NCBI RefSeq assembly: GCF_900100045.1
Contig: NZ_FNEA01000007.1
Span: 62,001 to 126,000 of the forward strand
Length of the DNA stretch: 64,000 nt
Reading direction: 5' to 3'
Source of the DNA: Paracoccus denitrificans
GTDB lineage: Bacteria; Pseudomonadota; Alphaproteobacteria; Rhodobacterales; Rhodobacteraceae
The notes beneath the pieces were generated by a model. That model worked only from the letters and a program-made list of their open reading frames with translations. It was not told the origin of the DNA and did no database searches. The first letter of the stretch is position 1. The number at the start of each line of letters is the position of its first letter. The position numbers were made by a program, and so were the translations under genes. This document shows, one piece after another, positions 1-11,362 of this stretch.

Positions 1-600
1 CGCCTCGTTGATCATCGGCATCAGGATGCGGTTGACGATGAAGGCCGGGAAATCCTCGGCGCTGGCCGAGGTCTTGCCGATCTTTTCGACCACTTCGACC
101 AGGGCTTTGTAGGTCTCCTCGTTGGTGGCGATGCCGCGGATCAGCTCGACCAGCTGCATGACCGGAACCGGGTTCATGAAGTGGAAGCCCATGAAGCGCT
201 CGGGCCGGTCGGTGCGGCTGGCAAGGCGGGTGATCGAGATCGACGAGGTGTTCGAGGTCAGGATGGTCTCGGGCTTCAGATGCGGCAGCAGATCCTCGAA
301 GATCGCCTGCTTGACGGTCTCGCGCTCGGTGGCGGCCTCGATGATCAGGTCGGTCTTGCCCAGGTCGGAAAGCGTCATGGTGGTGGTGATGCGCCGCATC
401 GCCGCGGCCTTGTCCTCGGCCGAGACCTTGCCGCGGCTGACCTGGCGTTCCAGGTTGTGGTCGATCTGCGCCACGGCCTTGTCCAGCGCCTCGCGCGAGA
501 TGTCGGTCATGAGCACGTCATAACCCGCCAGGGCAAAGACATGCGCGATGCCATTGCCCATCTGTCCGGCGCCGATCACGCCCACCGATTGAATCGCCAT
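1..600 (-). CDS. hbd: 3-hydroxybutyryl-CoA dehydrogenase, 3' end outside window
   Basis: NAD-dependent 3-hydroxyacyl-CoA dehydrogenase of the short monofunctional type, interconverting acetoacetyl-CoA and 3-hydroxybutyryl-CoA in the cytoplasm. The first 200 codons are visible. They start MAIQSVGVIGAGQMG, with a Rossmann GxGxxG near residues 9-14, and later contain the family stretch GFHFMNPVPVMQLVELI. The ATG at 600 has a good ribosome site (GAAAGGA, 8 bases upstream). It lies downstream of etfBA on the same strand but a terminator separates them, so it may have its own promoter. The link to ETF fits fatty-acid or polyhydroxybutyrate metabolism. The C-terminal domain runs off the left edge. 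Confidence 0.93.
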   Translation of the reverse strand, partial: MAIQSVGVIGAGQMGNGIAHVFALAGYDVLMTDISREALDKAVAQIDHNLERQVSRGKVSAEDKAAAMRRITTTMTLSDLGKTDLIIEAATERETVKQAIFEDLLPHLKPETILTSNTSSISITRLASRTDRPERFMGFHFMNPVPVMQLVELIRGIATNEETYKALVEVVEKIGKTSASAEDFPAFIVNRILMPMINEA

Positions 601-662
601 GAACCCATCCTTTCGTCGGTCAGCCAGGACGATAGGCGTAAGCGCCTTGGACGTTCAATGCA

Positions 663-693
663 AAAACCGCCCGTTATGGAAACGGGCGGTTTT
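663..693 (-). terminator. Rho-independent terminator after etfBA
   Basis: A perfect 13-base inverted repeat (AAAACCGCCCGTT / AACGGGCGGTTTT) with a 5-base loop. Read on the minus strand the stem runs into TTTTT, so it should end etfBA transcripts. The symmetric A-tract means it may also act on plus-strand transcripts. Confidence 0.85.
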
Positions 694-772
694 CAAACGG
701 TTTTCGCAGGGATGGGGGCTCTGCCCCCGCGCCCCTGCGGCCCCTTGATGGGGCCTCAGGGGCGCTCCCCCG

Positions 773-797
773 GAGTATTTGGAAAACGGAGAAAGCG
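773..797 (+). repeat. Dispersed 3'-end repeat, copy 1
   Basis: GGAGTATTTGGAAAACGGAG followed by AAAGCGCTCA, whose last three bases complement the etfA stop codon. It matches six other copies in this window (consensus GCATGRGTATTTGGRRAACGRAGAA). A GC-rich potential hairpin lies just to its left. Function unknown. Confidence 0.7.
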
Positions 798-798
798 C

Positions 799-1725
799 TC
801 AGAGCTTCCCTGTCAGTTCCGGCACGACGGAGAACAGGTCGCCGACCAGGCCGTAATCGGCGATCTGGAAGATCGGCGCCTCCTCGTCCTTGTTGATCGC
901 CACGATCACCTTGCTGTCCTTCATCCCCGCCAGGTGCTGGATCGCGCCCGAGATGCCGACCGCGACATAGAGCTCGGGGGCGACGACCTTGCCGGTCTGC
1001 CCGACCTGCCAGTCGTTCGGGGCATAGCCGCTGTCCACCGCCGCTCGCGAGGCGCCCACCGCGGCGCCGAGCTTGTCGGCCAGCTCTTCGATGATCGCGA
1101 AGCTCTCCTTCGAGCCGAGGCCGCGGCCGCCCGAGACCACGCGCCTGGCCGAGGTCAGCTCGGGGCGGTCGCTCTCGGCCACCTCGTCGGCCACCCAGGA
1201 GGACAGGCCGGGATCGGCGGCGGCCGCGGTCTCGGTGACCGGGGCGGTGCCGCCTTCGCCCGCCGCGTCGAAGCTGGCGGTGCGGATGGTGAAGACCTTC
1301 TTCGCGTCCTTCGACTTCACCACCTGGATGGCGTTGCCGGCATAGATCGGCCGCTCGAATGTGTCCGCGTCGAGGATGGCCGAGACGTCCGACAGCACCA
1401 TCACGTCGAGCAGCGCCGCGACGCGGGGCATGACGTTCTTGGCATCGGTGGTCGCCGGGGCGGCGATGTGGCTGTAGTCGCCGGCGAGGCCCACGATCAG
1501 CGCCGCGGTCGGCTCGGCCAGGCGGTGGCCGTAGAGGGCGTCTTCCGCCACCAGCACCTTGGCGACGCCGGCGATCTTCGCGGCCTCCTCGGCGGCGGCT
1601 TTCGCCGAGGCCCCGGCGCAGAGCACCGTCACATCGCCCAAGGCCTTGACCGCGGCCACCGCCTTCGCCGTCGCGTCGCGGTTCAGCGCGCCGTTCGTGA
1701 CTTCCCCAAGCAGCAGAACAGCCAT
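799..1725 (-). CDS. etfA: Electron transfer flavoprotein subunit alpha
   Basis: The FAD-binding alpha subunit (308 aa, normal length) of the electron transfer flavoprotein. It collects electrons from acyl-CoA and related dehydrogenases and passes them to ETF-quinone oxidoreductase. The C-terminal half carries the conserved FAD site, with RVVSGGRG around residue 193 and the family stretch [17 protein letters not shown] followed by [11 protein letters not shown]. Its ATG overlaps the etfB stop codon by one base (TGATG), so the two subunits are probably translationally coupled. A dispersed repeat and then a terminator follow the stop codon. Confidence 0.97.
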   Translation of the reverse strand: MAVLLLGEVTNGALNRDATAKAVAAVKALGDVTVLCAGASAKAAAEEAAKIAGVAKVLVAEDALYGHRLAEPTAALIVGLAGDYSHIAAPATTDAKNVMPRVAALLDVMVLSDVSAILDADTFERPIYAGNAIQVVKSKDAKKVFTIRTASFDAAGEGGTAPVTETAAAADPGLSSWVADEVAESDRPELTSARRVVSGGRGLGSKESFAIIEELADKLGAAVGASRAAVDSGYAPNDWQVGQTGKVVAPELYVAVGISGAIQHLAGMKDSKVIVAINKDEEAPIFQIADYGLVGDLFSVVPELTGKL

Positions 1726-2483
1726 CAGATCACCCCCGCTTCTTTCAGCTTGCCCACCAGCTCGTCCACCGAGCCCACCTTGATGCCGGCCTTGCGGCCC
1801 TCGGGCTCGCGCACCGAGACCACCTCGAGCCGCGGCGCGACGTCGACGCCGTAATCGGCGGCGGTCTTTTCATCGAGCGGCTTCTTCTTGGCCTTCATGA
1901 TGTTCGGCAGCGAGGCATAGCGCGGCTCGTTCAGCCGCAGGTCGGCGGTGACCACCGCCGGCAGGCTGACCGCGATGGTCTGGAGGCCGCCGTCGACCTC
2001 GCGCGTCACCTTGGCCTTGGCCCCTTCGATCTCGACTTTCGAGGCGAAGGTCGCCTGCGCCCAGCCCAGGATCGCCGCCAGCATCTGGCCGGTGGCGTTC
2101 ATGTCGTTGTCGATCGCCTGCTTGCCGGCGATGATGAGCTCGGTGCCTTCCGCCCTGGCCACCGCGGCGAGGATCTTCGCCACCGCCAGCGGCTCGATGT
2201 CCTGCTGCACGTCGTCCGCGGCCACCACCAGGATCGCCCGGTCGGCGCCCATGGCCAGCGCCGTGCGCAGCGTCTCGGCCGCCTGCTTGACGCCGATCGA
2301 GACCGCGATGATCTCCTCGGCCTGGCCCTTCTCCTTCAGACGGATCGCCTCCTCGACCGCGATCTCGTCGAACGGGTTCATCGACATCTTCACGTTCGCA
2401 AGATCAACTCCAGAACCGTCAGACTTCACACGCGCCTTCACGTTGTAGTCGATCACGCGCTTGACTGGCACGAGAACCTTCAT
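1725..2483 (-). CDS. etfB: Electron transfer flavoprotein subunit beta
   Basis: The AMP-binding beta subunit (252 aa, usual length), partner of EtfA. It begins [16 protein letters not shown], typical of the family, and contains the ETF-beta signature region around residues 155-185 ([20 protein letters not shown]). The ATG at 2483 follows an AAGGGGAG ribosome site. It is first in the etfBA operon. The 120 bases upstream separate it from the convergent-side adenosyltransferase gene and must hold the promoter; I saw no clear consensus there beyond a short ACGAC-N8-GTCGT inverted repeat at 2560-2577. Confidence 0.97.
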   Translation of the reverse strand: MKVLVPVKRVIDYNVKARVKSDGSGVDLANVKMSMNPFDEIAVEEAIRLKEKGQAEEIIAVSIGVKQAAETLRTALAMGADRAILVVAADDVQQDIEPLAVAKILAAVARAEGTELIIAGKQAIDNDMNATGQMLAAILGWAQATFASKVEIEGAKAKVTREVDGGLQTIAVSLPAVVTADLRLNEPRYASLPNIMKAKKKPLDEKTAADYGVDVAPRLEVVSVREPEGRKAGIKVGSVDELVGKLKEAGVI

Positions 2484-2603
2484 CGGCCTCTCCCCTTTGG
2501 TTGCGTCACCTGTTCGGAGGGTTTGTTAGCGGGCCATCGGCGGCAATGACAGGGAAAAAACGACCGTAACGCGTCGTAACATTTCCATTCCGTCATGTTG
2601 TCG

Positions 2604-3176
2604 CTAACGGCTGGCTCCTGGCACCCACAGGATATCCTGCGCGCCGTTTTCATTGGCGACGCGCCCCGCCACGAACAGCCAGTCCGAAAGGCGGTTGAGA
2701 TATTTCACGGCGGCCGGATTGGCATCCTCGGCCGCGGAAAGCGCCACGGCGGCGCGCTCGGCCCGCCGCGCCACGGTGCGCGACAGGTGCAGATGCGCCG
2801 CGAGCGCCGAGCCCCCCGGCAGGATGAAGCTGCGCAGGGGGGCGAGGTCGGCGTTCATCGCGTCGATCTCGGTCTCCAGCCGCTCGACCTGGGCATCGAT
2901 GATGCGCAGCACCGGATAGGGCGCCTCGGCATCCTCGACCATGCGCGGGCGCGACAGGTCGGCGCCAAGGTCGAAAAGATCGTTCTGGATCACCGCGATG
3001 CGCGCCGCGATCTCGTCCGTGGCATGCAGGCGGGCGAGGCCCAGCGTGGCGTTCAGCTCGTCCACGGTGCCATAGGCCTCGACCCTCAGGGAATGCTTGG
3101 GCACGCGCTCGCCGTTCGACAGCGCCGTCTCGCCCTTGTCGCCGGTGCGGGTGTAGATCTTGTTCAGCACGACCAT
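2604..3176 (-). CDS. Cob(I)alamin adenosyltransferase, PduO type
   Basis: Transfers the 5'-deoxyadenosyl group of ATP to cob(I)alamin to make adenosylcobalamin. The 190 aa protein has the PduO/MMAB N-terminal ATP loop ([19 protein letters not shown], residues 6-24), the helix VDELNATLG, and the C-terminal [12 protein letters not shown]. Its ATG overlaps the stop of the upstream small membrane protein by one base. It is unrelated in fold to CobO (at 21793), so this genome carries two adenosyltransferase families. The PduO type often serves salvage or loading of B12 enzymes, but its partner enzyme is not in the window. Confidence 0.93.
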   Translation of the reverse strand: MVVLNKIYTRTGDKGETALSNGERVPKHSLRVEAYGTVDELNATLGLARLHATDEIAARIAVIQNDLFDLGADLSRPRMVEDAEAPYPVLRIIDAQVERLETEIDAMNADLAPLRSFILPGGSALAAHLHLSRTVARRAERAAVALSAAEDANPAAVKYLNRLSDWLFVAGRVANENGAQDILWVPGASR

Positions 3177-3376
3177 CAGCCGCTCCTTACCCAGAGATAA
3201 AGCAGGAAGACCGCGATGGCGATGGCCTGGGCGATGATGCGCCAGCGCATTATGCGGTTGCCTTGCTTGCGGTTGAACTCGCCGCCCTTGGCGAAACCGC
3301 CGATGCCGGTGGCCAGGATCACCACCACGGCAAGGCAGCAGATCGCGAGCAGGTAGAAAAGCGGTTTGTCATGCAT
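3176..3376 (-). CDS. Twin-transmembrane small protein, HIG1-like
   Basis: A 66 aa inner-membrane protein with two predicted helices (about residues 7-28 and 46-63) joined by a basic loop. The loop and second-helix start read [14 protein letters not shown], resembling the HIG1 signature (I/V-x-H/R-x-R-x3-Q). HIG1 proteins associate with cytochrome c oxidase in mitochondria and some alphaproteobacteria. Whether this one does is inference. The start has a GAAAGGG site 8 bases upstream, and its stop overlaps the adenosyltransferase start (TGATG), so the two are co-expressed despite no obvious shared function. Confidence 0.8.
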   Translation of the reverse strand: MHDKPLFYLLAICCLAVVVILATGIGGFAKGGEFNRKQGNRIMRWRIIAQAIAIAVFLLYLWVRSG

Positions 3377-3400
3377 GGGCGGGCCCTTTCGGCGCGAAGC

Positions 3401-4219
3401 CTAGCTGCGGCGCGCGAACCAGTCCAGAGCGCGCGTGGAAAGAAGCCGCCGCCCGATGCCCGAGACATGGGTCGGCGTGGTGACGTAATAGCGCGGGCGG
3501 GGCCTTGGGCTTTCCAGCGCCTGCGCGATCCGGGTGCTGACGGCCGAGGGCGGCAGTTCGAAGCGGTCCTTCTTCGCGGCCGGCTCGTAGAGGCGTTTCA
3601 GCAGCGTGCGGCGGTATTGCCCGGCGCGCGGGCTGGCTTGCCAGTCGATCCAGCGCTCGAAATGCGGGATCGAGTTCTGGCGGATCCTGGTGCCGATGGG
3701 GCCGGGCTCGATCAGGATGAACTGCACCCCGGTATCGGCCATCTCGACGCGCAGCACGTCGGTCAGCCCTTCCAGCGCGAATTTCGTCGCGACATAGGCG
3801 CCGCGCCAGGGGATGCCGACAAGGCCCAGGACCGAGCTGATGTTCACCACCCGCCCGCCATGCTCGCGGAAATGCGGGATCAGCCGGCGGGTCAGGTCAT
3901 GGGTGCCGAACAGATTCGTCTCGAAGATCGCGCGCAATGCGCCGCGCGGCAGGTCCTCGGCGGCGCCGGGGATGGCGAAGGCGGCGTTGTTCACCAGCGC
4001 GTCGATGCGCCCCAGGGCCAGCGCGGATTCGGCGCAGCGCGCCACGCTGTCCTCGCAGCCCAGTTCCAGGTGCAGCGTGTCGAAGCCCTCGGCGCGGCGG
4101 GCCTCGATATCCTCGGGCTTGCGGCAGGTGGCGATGACGCGCCAGCCGCGCGCCCGCATGTGCCGCGCCGCGTCCAGCCCGATGCCCGAGGAACAGCCGG
4201 TGATCAGAACGGTCTTCAT
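3401..4219 (-). CDS. SDR family oxidoreductase
   Basis: A classical short-chain dehydrogenase/reductase of 272 aa. The nucleotide-binding motif TGCSSGIG is at residues 7-14, NNAAF follows in the middle, and the active-site pair appears as YVATK after a serine-containing strand (VVNISSV). Substrate unknown. I chose the ATG at 4219 because GGAGG sits 6 bases upstream and MKTVLITG is the normal family N-terminus. A longer in-frame extension to 4315 is Pro/Ala/Arg-rich and not family-like. It is divergent from parC with about 100 bases between starts. Confidence 0.9.
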   Translation of the reverse strand: MKTVLITGCSSGIGLDAARHMRARGWRVIATCRKPEDIEARRAEGFDTLHLELGCEDSVARCAESALALGRIDALVNNAAFAIPGAAEDLPRGALRAIFETNLFGTHDLTRRLIPHFREHGGRVVNISSVLGLVGIPWRGAYVATKFALEGLTDVLRVEMADTGVQFILIEPGPIGTRIRQNSIPHFERWIDWQASPRAGQYRRTLLKRLYEPAAKKDRFELPPSAVSTRIAQALESPRPRPRYYVTTPTHVSGIGRRLLSTRALDWFARRS

Positions 4220-4321
4220 GCGCGCCTCCTTGCCGCCGGGGTTCTGCGCCAAGGCCGGGCCTTGCGCAAGCCGCGCATTTCCGGCTGGACCGGCGCGGCG
4301 TGCGGGCCTATTCACCGGAAC

Positions 4322-6565
<2,244 letters not shown>

Positions 6566-6566
6566 G

Positions 6567-6595
6567 AAAGGGCGGGGCGCGGGTCCCGCCCTTTT
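6567..6595 (+). terminator. Rho-independent terminator after parC
   Basis: A perfect 10-base stem (AAAGGGCGGG / CCCGCCCTTT) with an 8-base loop, ending in TTTT. It begins two bases after the parC stop codon and lies between parC and the convergent small secreted-peptide gene. Confidence 0.9.
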
Positions 6596-6597
6596 CG

Positions 6598-6756
6598 CTA
6601 GCTGTTCACGCTCGGCGCGGGGGCCGGGCTTTCGGTCGGCGTAGTCGCCGCCGTCTGGTCGCTGGAGACCTTCTTGTGGCCGGGGCAGTCCGCAAGCGCG
6701 GGGATGGCGGCCATCGAAAACGCCAGGGCAAGGGCGACGGTCTTGCTGATCATCAT
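6598..6756 (-). CDS. Small secreted peptide, unknown function
   Basis: A 52 aa ORF with a clear signal peptide (MMISKTVALALAFSM through AIPALA) and a mature part of about 29 residues starting DCPGHKKV, followed by a Thr/Pro/Ala-rich tail. One cysteine and one histidine (CPGH) remain in the mature peptide. GGAG lies 3 and 6 bases before two consecutive ATG codons; the second has the better spacing. I do not recognise the family. It converges on parC across the shared terminator. The codon bias is high-GC at third positions, like its neighbours. Confidence 0.6.
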   Translation of the reverse strand: MMISKTVALALAFSMAAIPALADCPGHKKVSSDQTAATTPTESPAPAPSVNS

Positions 6757-6854
6757 CGGCTCCTTCGTGCGGTTCAGGCATGCCGGACAGGCCAGAACGC
6801 AGGCCCGGCATGGCCCAGCCTGACACGCGGGGGCGATTCGATCAATTCCGCGGC

Positions 6855-7436
6855 CTATTCCTCACGAACCTGTTTGCGTCCGGTAATCATCGGCTGCACC
6901 AGATTCTCGCGCTTCCAGAAGCGATAGAACAGGATCACCGCGATATGCAGCAGCACAAGGACCAGGATCAGGTTGGCGCCCAGATTGTGCCAGCCCACCG
7001 CCTTGGAGCGCGTGGCGCCGCTGACGTAAGAGGCCAGCGGGCCGACGTTGATATAGTCGTCGGGGTCCGAGATCAGGCCGGTGGTCACCTGCGCCGCCAG
7101 CACCGCCAGCATGGCGATGACCGACAGCGCCCCCAGCGGGTTGTGGCCCGGCCAATAGCTGGGCTCGCGCAGGAACATCCCCCGCATATAGCCCGCGATC
7201 GCCCCCGGTCCCCGCAGGAAATGCGAGAACCGCGCCGGGGCCGGGCCGAAAAACCCCCAGACCAGCCGGAACAGCAAAAGCCCCGCCACGACATAGCCGC
7301 ACCAGAAATGCAGCGTCATCTTGGCAGGCCCGAACTGGCCGAGGCACCATCCCAGGATCACGAAAAAGGCCAGCAACCAGTGGAATCCGCGCAGCAGCGG
7401 GTCCCACAGCCGGACCTCGCGGACGGGGCCTTTCAT
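6855..7436 (-). CDS. Cytochrome b561-like membrane protein
   Basis: A 193 aa di-heme cytochrome b of the b561 / Ni-Fe-hydrogenase b-subunit type, with four hydrophobic helices. Candidate heme ligands are the histidines in RGFHWLLAF (helix 1), TLHFWCG (helix 2), KAVGWHNLGAN and LLHIAVI (helix 4). Such proteins shuttle electrons between the quinone pool and a soluble c-type cytochrome. Its start overlaps the stop of the cytochrome c' gene (TGATG), which makes the c' protein its likely redox partner. Confidence 0.88.
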   Translation of the reverse strand: MKGPVREVRLWDPLLRGFHWLLAFFVILGWCLGQFGPAKMTLHFWCGYVVAGLLLFRLVWGFFGPAPARFSHFLRGPGAIAGYMRGMFLREPSYWPGHNPLGALSVIAMLAVLAAQVTTGLISDPDDYINVGPLASYVSGATRSKAVGWHNLGANLILVLVLLHIAVILFYRFWKRENLVQPMITGRKQVREE

Positions 7437-7891
7437 CAGCTCTTTTCGCGATAGTCGTCGTGACAGGCCTTGCAGGCGCCGCCCAGCTTCTGAACCACCG
7501 CGCCGACCTCTCCGGCACCACCCTTGACCGCATCCGAGGCGCCGGTCGCCGCCTCGCCCAGCCCGGCAAACTTCGTGCCGAAATCCTCGGGATTGGACCA
7601 GATGTCGGGCTTGGCCGCGCTGTCCTGGGCATCGGCGGAGCTGCTGCCCTCGATGAACAGGCTTGGCAGGTCGTATTGCGTCAGCGCCTCGATATTGGCG
7701 GCGGCGCGGCTGGCCGCGGCCTCGTCATAGGCGACATCGCCCTTGGCCATCCCCGAGAGCGTGCCCATGTTGATGGCCAGCATCTGGTAAAAGCCGTGGC
7801 GGGCGTCGATGGCCTGCTTGACCGGATCATCCTGGGCCAGGCTGACCAGCGGAACCGCAGCCAGGGCGGCGGCAGTGAGAATCAGGCGCAT
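7436..7891 (-). CDS. Cytochrome c' (class II cytochrome c)
   Basis: A periplasmic high-spin class II cytochrome c of 151 aa. It has a signal peptide (MRLILTAAALAAVPLVSLAQ) and a C-terminal heme motif CKACH at residues 140-144, as expected for this four-helix-bundle family. Cytochromes c' bind NO and protect against nitrosative stress, which suits a denitrifier, but that role is inferred here. I chose the ATG at 7891 because GAAAGGA lies 8 bases upstream and the signal peptide starts there. It forms a two-gene operon with the downstream cytochrome b. Confidence 0.93.
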   Translation of the reverse strand: MRLILTAAALAAVPLVSLAQDDPVKQAIDARHGFYQMLAINMGTLSGMAKGDVAYDEAAASRAAANIEALTQYDLPSLFIEGSSSADAQDSAAKPDIWSNPEDFGTKFAGLGEAATGASDAVKGGAGEVGAVVQKLGGACKACHDDYREKS

Positions 7892-8263
7892 GTCGTCGTT
7901 CCTTTCATGTGGCATATGGCTGCAATCGGGCTCGCGCCGGAGCAGAGTTGCACAGCCCGCCCGATCTGCCAACGCATGCGGCGATGCCATTTTCGTGAAA
8001 GTCGCTGGCCCGGCGGGGATTTTCTGTTCGCGAAAGCGCCGTTTTTTCCGCGGCCGGCCTGCCCGCGTGACTGCGATCCGGGCAGGATCGCTTTCTTTCC
8101 GGTCGTGCGGGGCCGCGGCGCTTGCGCCATGCCGTGCGGCAAGCGCAAGCTGGGGTGGACGGGGTTGCATCCCCCGTTACCCCGGGCCGCACGGGGTCTT
8201 CATGGCAGTGACCGCCGTTCATGCCGCGTCTCCTCCCTCCGCGCGGCGTGGACGGCGGATTTT
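7892..8263. other. Intergenic region upstream of cytochrome c' gene
   Basis: 372 bases with no confident gene. It must contain the cytochrome c' promoter (minus strand). GCTTGCGC at 8120-8127 pairs with GCGCAAGC at 8143-8150 around a smaller GCCGTGCGGC hairpin. A minus-strand ORF of 105 codons (8222 to 7905) has a very strong ribosome site (GGGAGGAG) before its ATG. Its protein is Arg/Pro-rich with erratic composition (starts MNGGHCHEDPVRPGVTG), so I treat it as an unproven leader ORF rather than a gene. Confidence 0.5.
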
Positions 8264-8572
8264 TCAGGCCGCCGGGATGCGCAGTTTCAGGCAAAAGCGC
8301 AGTCGGCCGCAGGGCCGGGCGTCCATGATCCAGCCGTCCGGCGCCGCCAGATAGGCACGGATCGTCGCCGCGATATCGGCAGCATCCCCGGGGTGCAGGT
8401 CGTGGAACAGATAGGCGCCGCGCCCCGGCGCCTGCAGCGCCATCAATACCGGCCGGGCATCGCGCGCCCGCAGCGCGGCACGGCGCAGGGCGATGTCGGG
8501 GCCAAGCCTGCGCAGCACCCCGGCCAGCGCGTCGGCATCGGGGCCCGGCGGCAGGGTCAGCGTGACCGGCAT
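8264..8572 (-). CDS. Unknown 102-residue protein ending the cob operon
   Basis: An ORF starting MPVTLTLPPGPDADALAGVL and ending in a basic, cysteine-containing tail (CGRLRFCLKLRIPAA). Its start lies inside the 3' end of cobF (16-base overlap, different frame), implying translational coupling. No signal peptide or membrane helix is visible. I do not recognise the family. Position as the last gene of a long overlapping cobalamin run suggests a link to B12 synthesis, but that is context only. A 17-base stretch of its 3' part is identical to one near the end of cobF (GWIMD in both proteins). Confidence 0.55.
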   Translation of the reverse strand: MPVTLTLPPGPDADALAGVLRRLGPDIALRRAALRARDARPVLMALQAPGRGAYLFHDLHPGDAADIAATIRAYLAAPDGWIMDARPCGRLRFCLKLRIPAA

Positions 8573-9306
8573 CGCTCGAGCAGGTAGATGTCCATGATCC
8601 AGCCGTGCTGGGCCCGCGCCCGGGCGCGGGTCTCCAGGATATGCCCTGCGACCTCGGGCAGCGGCCCCCGGATCAGGATCTGGTTCGGCATGCCCAGAAA
8701 GGCCCCCCACCAGATATGCAGCCCCTCGGAATCCAGGCTTTGGAACGAGCATTCGCCGTCCAGCATCACGACCAGCCGGTCCACCGTTCCGGGCCAGCCG
8801 TGGTCGCGGATCCGGCGGCCGGTGGTGATCAGCACCGGCGCGGCAACCGCATTCAGCGGGATGGCATGGGCGGCGCAAAGTGCCTGGATCGCGGTGATGC
8901 CGGGGATCACGCGCAGGTTCAGCGGCAGGCGGCGCGCCACCCGTTCCGCGATGCGCAGCGTGCTGTCGTAAAGCGACGGGTCGCCCCAGACCAGCAGTGC
9001 CGGGCGGATGGCGCCATGGGCGCGGATCACCTGTTCCCAGCGTTCGGCGATGGCGTCGTGCCATGCCTCGACGCCCTGCCGATAGCCGTCCGCCGCATCG
9101 CGCGCGGGCATGTCGAAGACGGCCAGCGGCGGTGGGCTGGCCAGCACCTGCTGGCAAAGCGCCCGGCGCAGATCGGCCAGGTCGGCCTTGTCATCGCCCT
9201 TGGCAGGGATCAGGATCAGGTCGGCATCCGCCATCGCGGCGATGCCCTCGCGCGTAAGGTGGCCGGGGCTGCCGGTGCCGATGCCGATCAGCGCAAGCTC
9301 GATCAT
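8557..9306 (-). CDS. cobF: Precorrin-6A synthase (deacetylating)
   Basis: The SAM-dependent C1 methyltransferase of the aerobic cobalamin pathway, converting precorrin-5 to precorrin-6A with loss of the C1 acetyl as acetate. The 249 aa protein starts [18 protein letters not shown], the SAM-site glycine loop of the precorrin methyltransferase superfamily, and has LLVWGDPSLYDS in the middle (about 110-121) and VIPGITAIQALCAAH after it. cobF is confined to the oxygen-dependent route. Its ATG overlaps the cobB stop (ATGA). Confidence 0.95.
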   Translation of the reverse strand: MIELALIGIGTGSPGHLTREGIAAMADADLILIPAKGDDKADLADLRRALCQQVLASPPPLAVFDMPARDAADGYRQGVEAWHDAIAERWEQVIRAHGAIRPALLVWGDPSLYDSTLRIAERVARRLPLNLRVIPGITAIQALCAAHAIPLNAVAAPVLITTGRRIRDHGWPGTVDRLVVMLDGECSFQSLDSEGLHIWWGAFLGMPNQILIRGPLPEVAGHILETRARARAQHGWIMDIYLLERCRSR

Positions 9307-10592
9307 GGCGCCTCTCCGATCAGGTGGAAGAAGGTGCCGGTGGCGTGGCCGCGGCGCGAGCCGGTCTCGGGCACCGCATCGCCATTGGCATCGGTGACGC
9401 GGGCCAGCGGCTCGTCGGGCTGGGCCAGGATGGTGGCGTAATGGAACTCGTGCCCGGCCAGCGCAGGGGCATAAAGCCCGGCGAGCGGTTCGGCGCGGCG
9501 ATAGCCCAGATGTATCCGGCGCTTTTCATAGCTGGTCTCCAGCCCCAGCAGCCCGGCCATTTCGTGGCGCGTGCCTTCAGCATCGACCAGCCCGGCGCCC
9601 ATCGCCATGTAGCCGCCGCATTCGCCATGCACCGGGCGGGTCTCGGCAAAACGCCGCAGCCCGGCGCGGAAGCGGCCGGCCGAAGCCAACCGGCCCGCAT
9701 GCAGTTCGGGATAGCCGCCCGGCAGCCAGCAGGCCCCGGCGCTGTCGTCCGGCGCCTGATCGGCCAGGGGCGAGAACGGCAGGATCGTCGCCCCTGCCGC
9801 CTGCCATCCGGCGACCAGATGCGGATAGACAAAGGAAAACGCGTCGTCCTGCGCCAGCGCGATGCGTTCGGCCGGCGGCGGCAGCGGGCGAAAGGGCTGG
9901 GCCGCGATCCCGCCCGCGGCCGCCGCGATGATGGCATCCAGATCCAGGTGCCGCGCCGCTGCCTCGCCCGCAGCCGCGAGCAGCGCCTCCAGCGCGGCGT
10001 GTTCCTGTGCCTGCACCAGTCCCAGATGCCGCTCGGGCAGCTCGATCCCGGCTTCGCGCGGCAGCACGCCCAGCACCGGGATCGAAAGCTGGTCCAGCGC
10101 GTGCCGCATCAGGGTTTCGTGCCGGGGCGAGGCGACGCGGTTCAGCACCACCCCCGCCAGATGCACGTCGCGGCGCATCTCGCGGAACCCCAGTGCCACG
10201 GCACCGGCGGATTGCGCCTGCCCCTTGCAATCCATGACCAGCACCACCGGCCAGCCGGTCAGCGCGGCGATGTCGGCGCTGGCGCCGTTGCCGCAACCGC
10301 CCGCACGCGCCACGCCGTCGAAAAGCCCCATCGAGCCCTCGGCCAGCGCAATGTCCGCACCCCCGGCCGCACCGATCAGATGCGCGATCTGCGCCCGGTC
10401 CATGGCCCAGCTGTCGAGGTTGAAGGACTCGCGTCCCGCCGCCGCGCGGTGAAAGGCGGGGTCGATATAGTCCGGCCCGCTTTTGAACGGCTGCACCACC
10501 AGCCCGCGTGCGCGCAAGGCCGCGATCAGTCCCAGCGTGACCGTGGTCTTGCCGCTGCCCGAGGCGGGGGCACTGACGACTAGCCCTTTCAT
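9303..10592 (-). CDS. cobB: Cobyrinic/hydrogenobyrinic acid a,c-diamide synthase
   Basis: A glutamine-dependent amidase of 429 aa that amidates the a and c side chains of hydrogenobyrinic acid. The N-terminal ATP domain has the loop [15 protein letters not shown] (residues 7-21) and [10 protein letters not shown]. The C-terminal class I glutaminase domain has its nucleophile in HGECGGYM (about residue 331). The ATG at 10592 gives the normal N-terminus MKGLVVSAP and overlaps the cobM stop (ATGA). A longer frame reaching back to 10811 lies entirely within cobM. Confidence 0.96.
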   Translation of the reverse strand: MKGLVVSAPASGSGKTTVTLGLIAALRARGLVVQPFKSGPDYIDPAFHRAAAGRESFNLDSWAMDRAQIAHLIGAAGGADIALAEGSMGLFDGVARAGGCGNGASADIAALTGWPVVLVMDCKGQAQSAGAVALGFREMRRDVHLAGVVLNRVASPRHETLMRHALDQLSIPVLGVLPREAGIELPERHLGLVQAQEHAALEALLAAAGEAAARHLDLDAIIAAAAGGIAAQPFRPLPPPAERIALAQDDAFSFVYPHLVAGWQAAGATILPFSPLADQAPDDSAGACWLPGGYPELHAGRLASAGRFRAGLRRFAETRPVHGECGGYMAMGAGLVDAEGTRHEMAGLLGLETSYEKRRIHLGYRRAEPLAGLYAPALAGHEFHYATILAQPDEPLARVTDANGDAVPETGSRRGHATGTFFHLIGEAP

Positions 10593-11362
10593 TCCGGGAA
10601 CCTCGGTGCGGTGCCGACGGGGCGAAAGCGGCGGTCGTAGTCGCCGGCATAGAGGCGGCTTTCGTCGAAACCCTCCGCCGCCAGCGCCCGGCCGACCAGA
10701 ATCAGCGCCGTGCGCTCGCCCTCGCCGATGGCGGGGTCCAGCGTGCCCAGCGTGGCGCGGTGGATGCGCTGGTCGGGCCAGCTGGCGCGGAACACCACGG
10801 CGACCGGGCAATCGGCGCCGTAATGCGGGACCAGTTCCGCTTGCACGCGGTCCAGCACATGCACCGACAGGTGGATCGCCAGCGTGGCGCCGGTGGCGGC
10901 GAAATTGGCAAGCGTCTCGCCCTCGGGCATGGCCGATGCGCGGCCCGAGGTGCGGGTCAGCACCACCGATTGCGCCACACCCGGCAGGGTCAGTTCGGCC
11001 CCCAGCGCGGCGGCGGCGGCGGCGAATGACGGCACGCCGGGCGTCACGTCATAGGGGATGCCCAGCTCGCGCAGCCGGCGGAGTTGCTCGCCCATGGCCG
11101 ACCAGACCGACAGGTCGCCCGAATGCAGCCGCGCCACGTCATGGCCCGCCTGATGCGCGGCGGCGATCTCGGCGACGATCTGGTCGAGGTCCATGGGCGC
11201 GGTGTTCACGATCCGCGCGCCGGGTGGGCAATGGCCCAGCAGCGCCTGCGGCACCAGCGAGCCGGCATAAAGGCAGACCGGGCAGGACGCGATCAGGTCG
11301 CGGCCGCGCAGGGTGATCAGGTCGGCCGCGCCCGGGCCGGCGCCGATGAAATGGACGGTCAT
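10589..11362 (-). CDS. cobM: Precorrin-4 C11-methyltransferase
   Basis: The SAM-dependent methyltransferase turning precorrin-4 into precorrin-5 (257 aa). The family N-terminus [20 protein letters not shown], the stretch [20 protein letters not shown] (about 77-96) and [10 protein letters not shown] (about 104-113) are all present. Start and stop both overlap neighbours as ATGA, with cobE before and cobB after, so this section is a tightly coupled polycistron. Confidence 0.96.
   Translation of the reverse strand: MTVHFIGAGPGAADLITLRGRDLIASCPVCLYAGSLVPQALLGHCPPGARIVNTAPMDLDQIVAEIAAAHQAGHDVARLHSGDLSVWSAMGEQLRRLRELGIPYDVTPGVPSFAAAAAALGAELTLPGVAQSVVLTRTSGRASAMPEGETLANFAATGATLAIHLSVHVLDRVQAELVPHYGADCPVAVVFRASWPDQRIHRATLGTLDPAIGEGERTALILVGRALAAEGFDESRLYAGDYDRRFRPVGTAPRFPE

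Noticed and set aside
2560..2577. ACGAC-N8-GTCGT inverted repeat upstream of etfB as an operator
   Set aside because: Only five-base arms; such matches are expected by chance and no known site fits.
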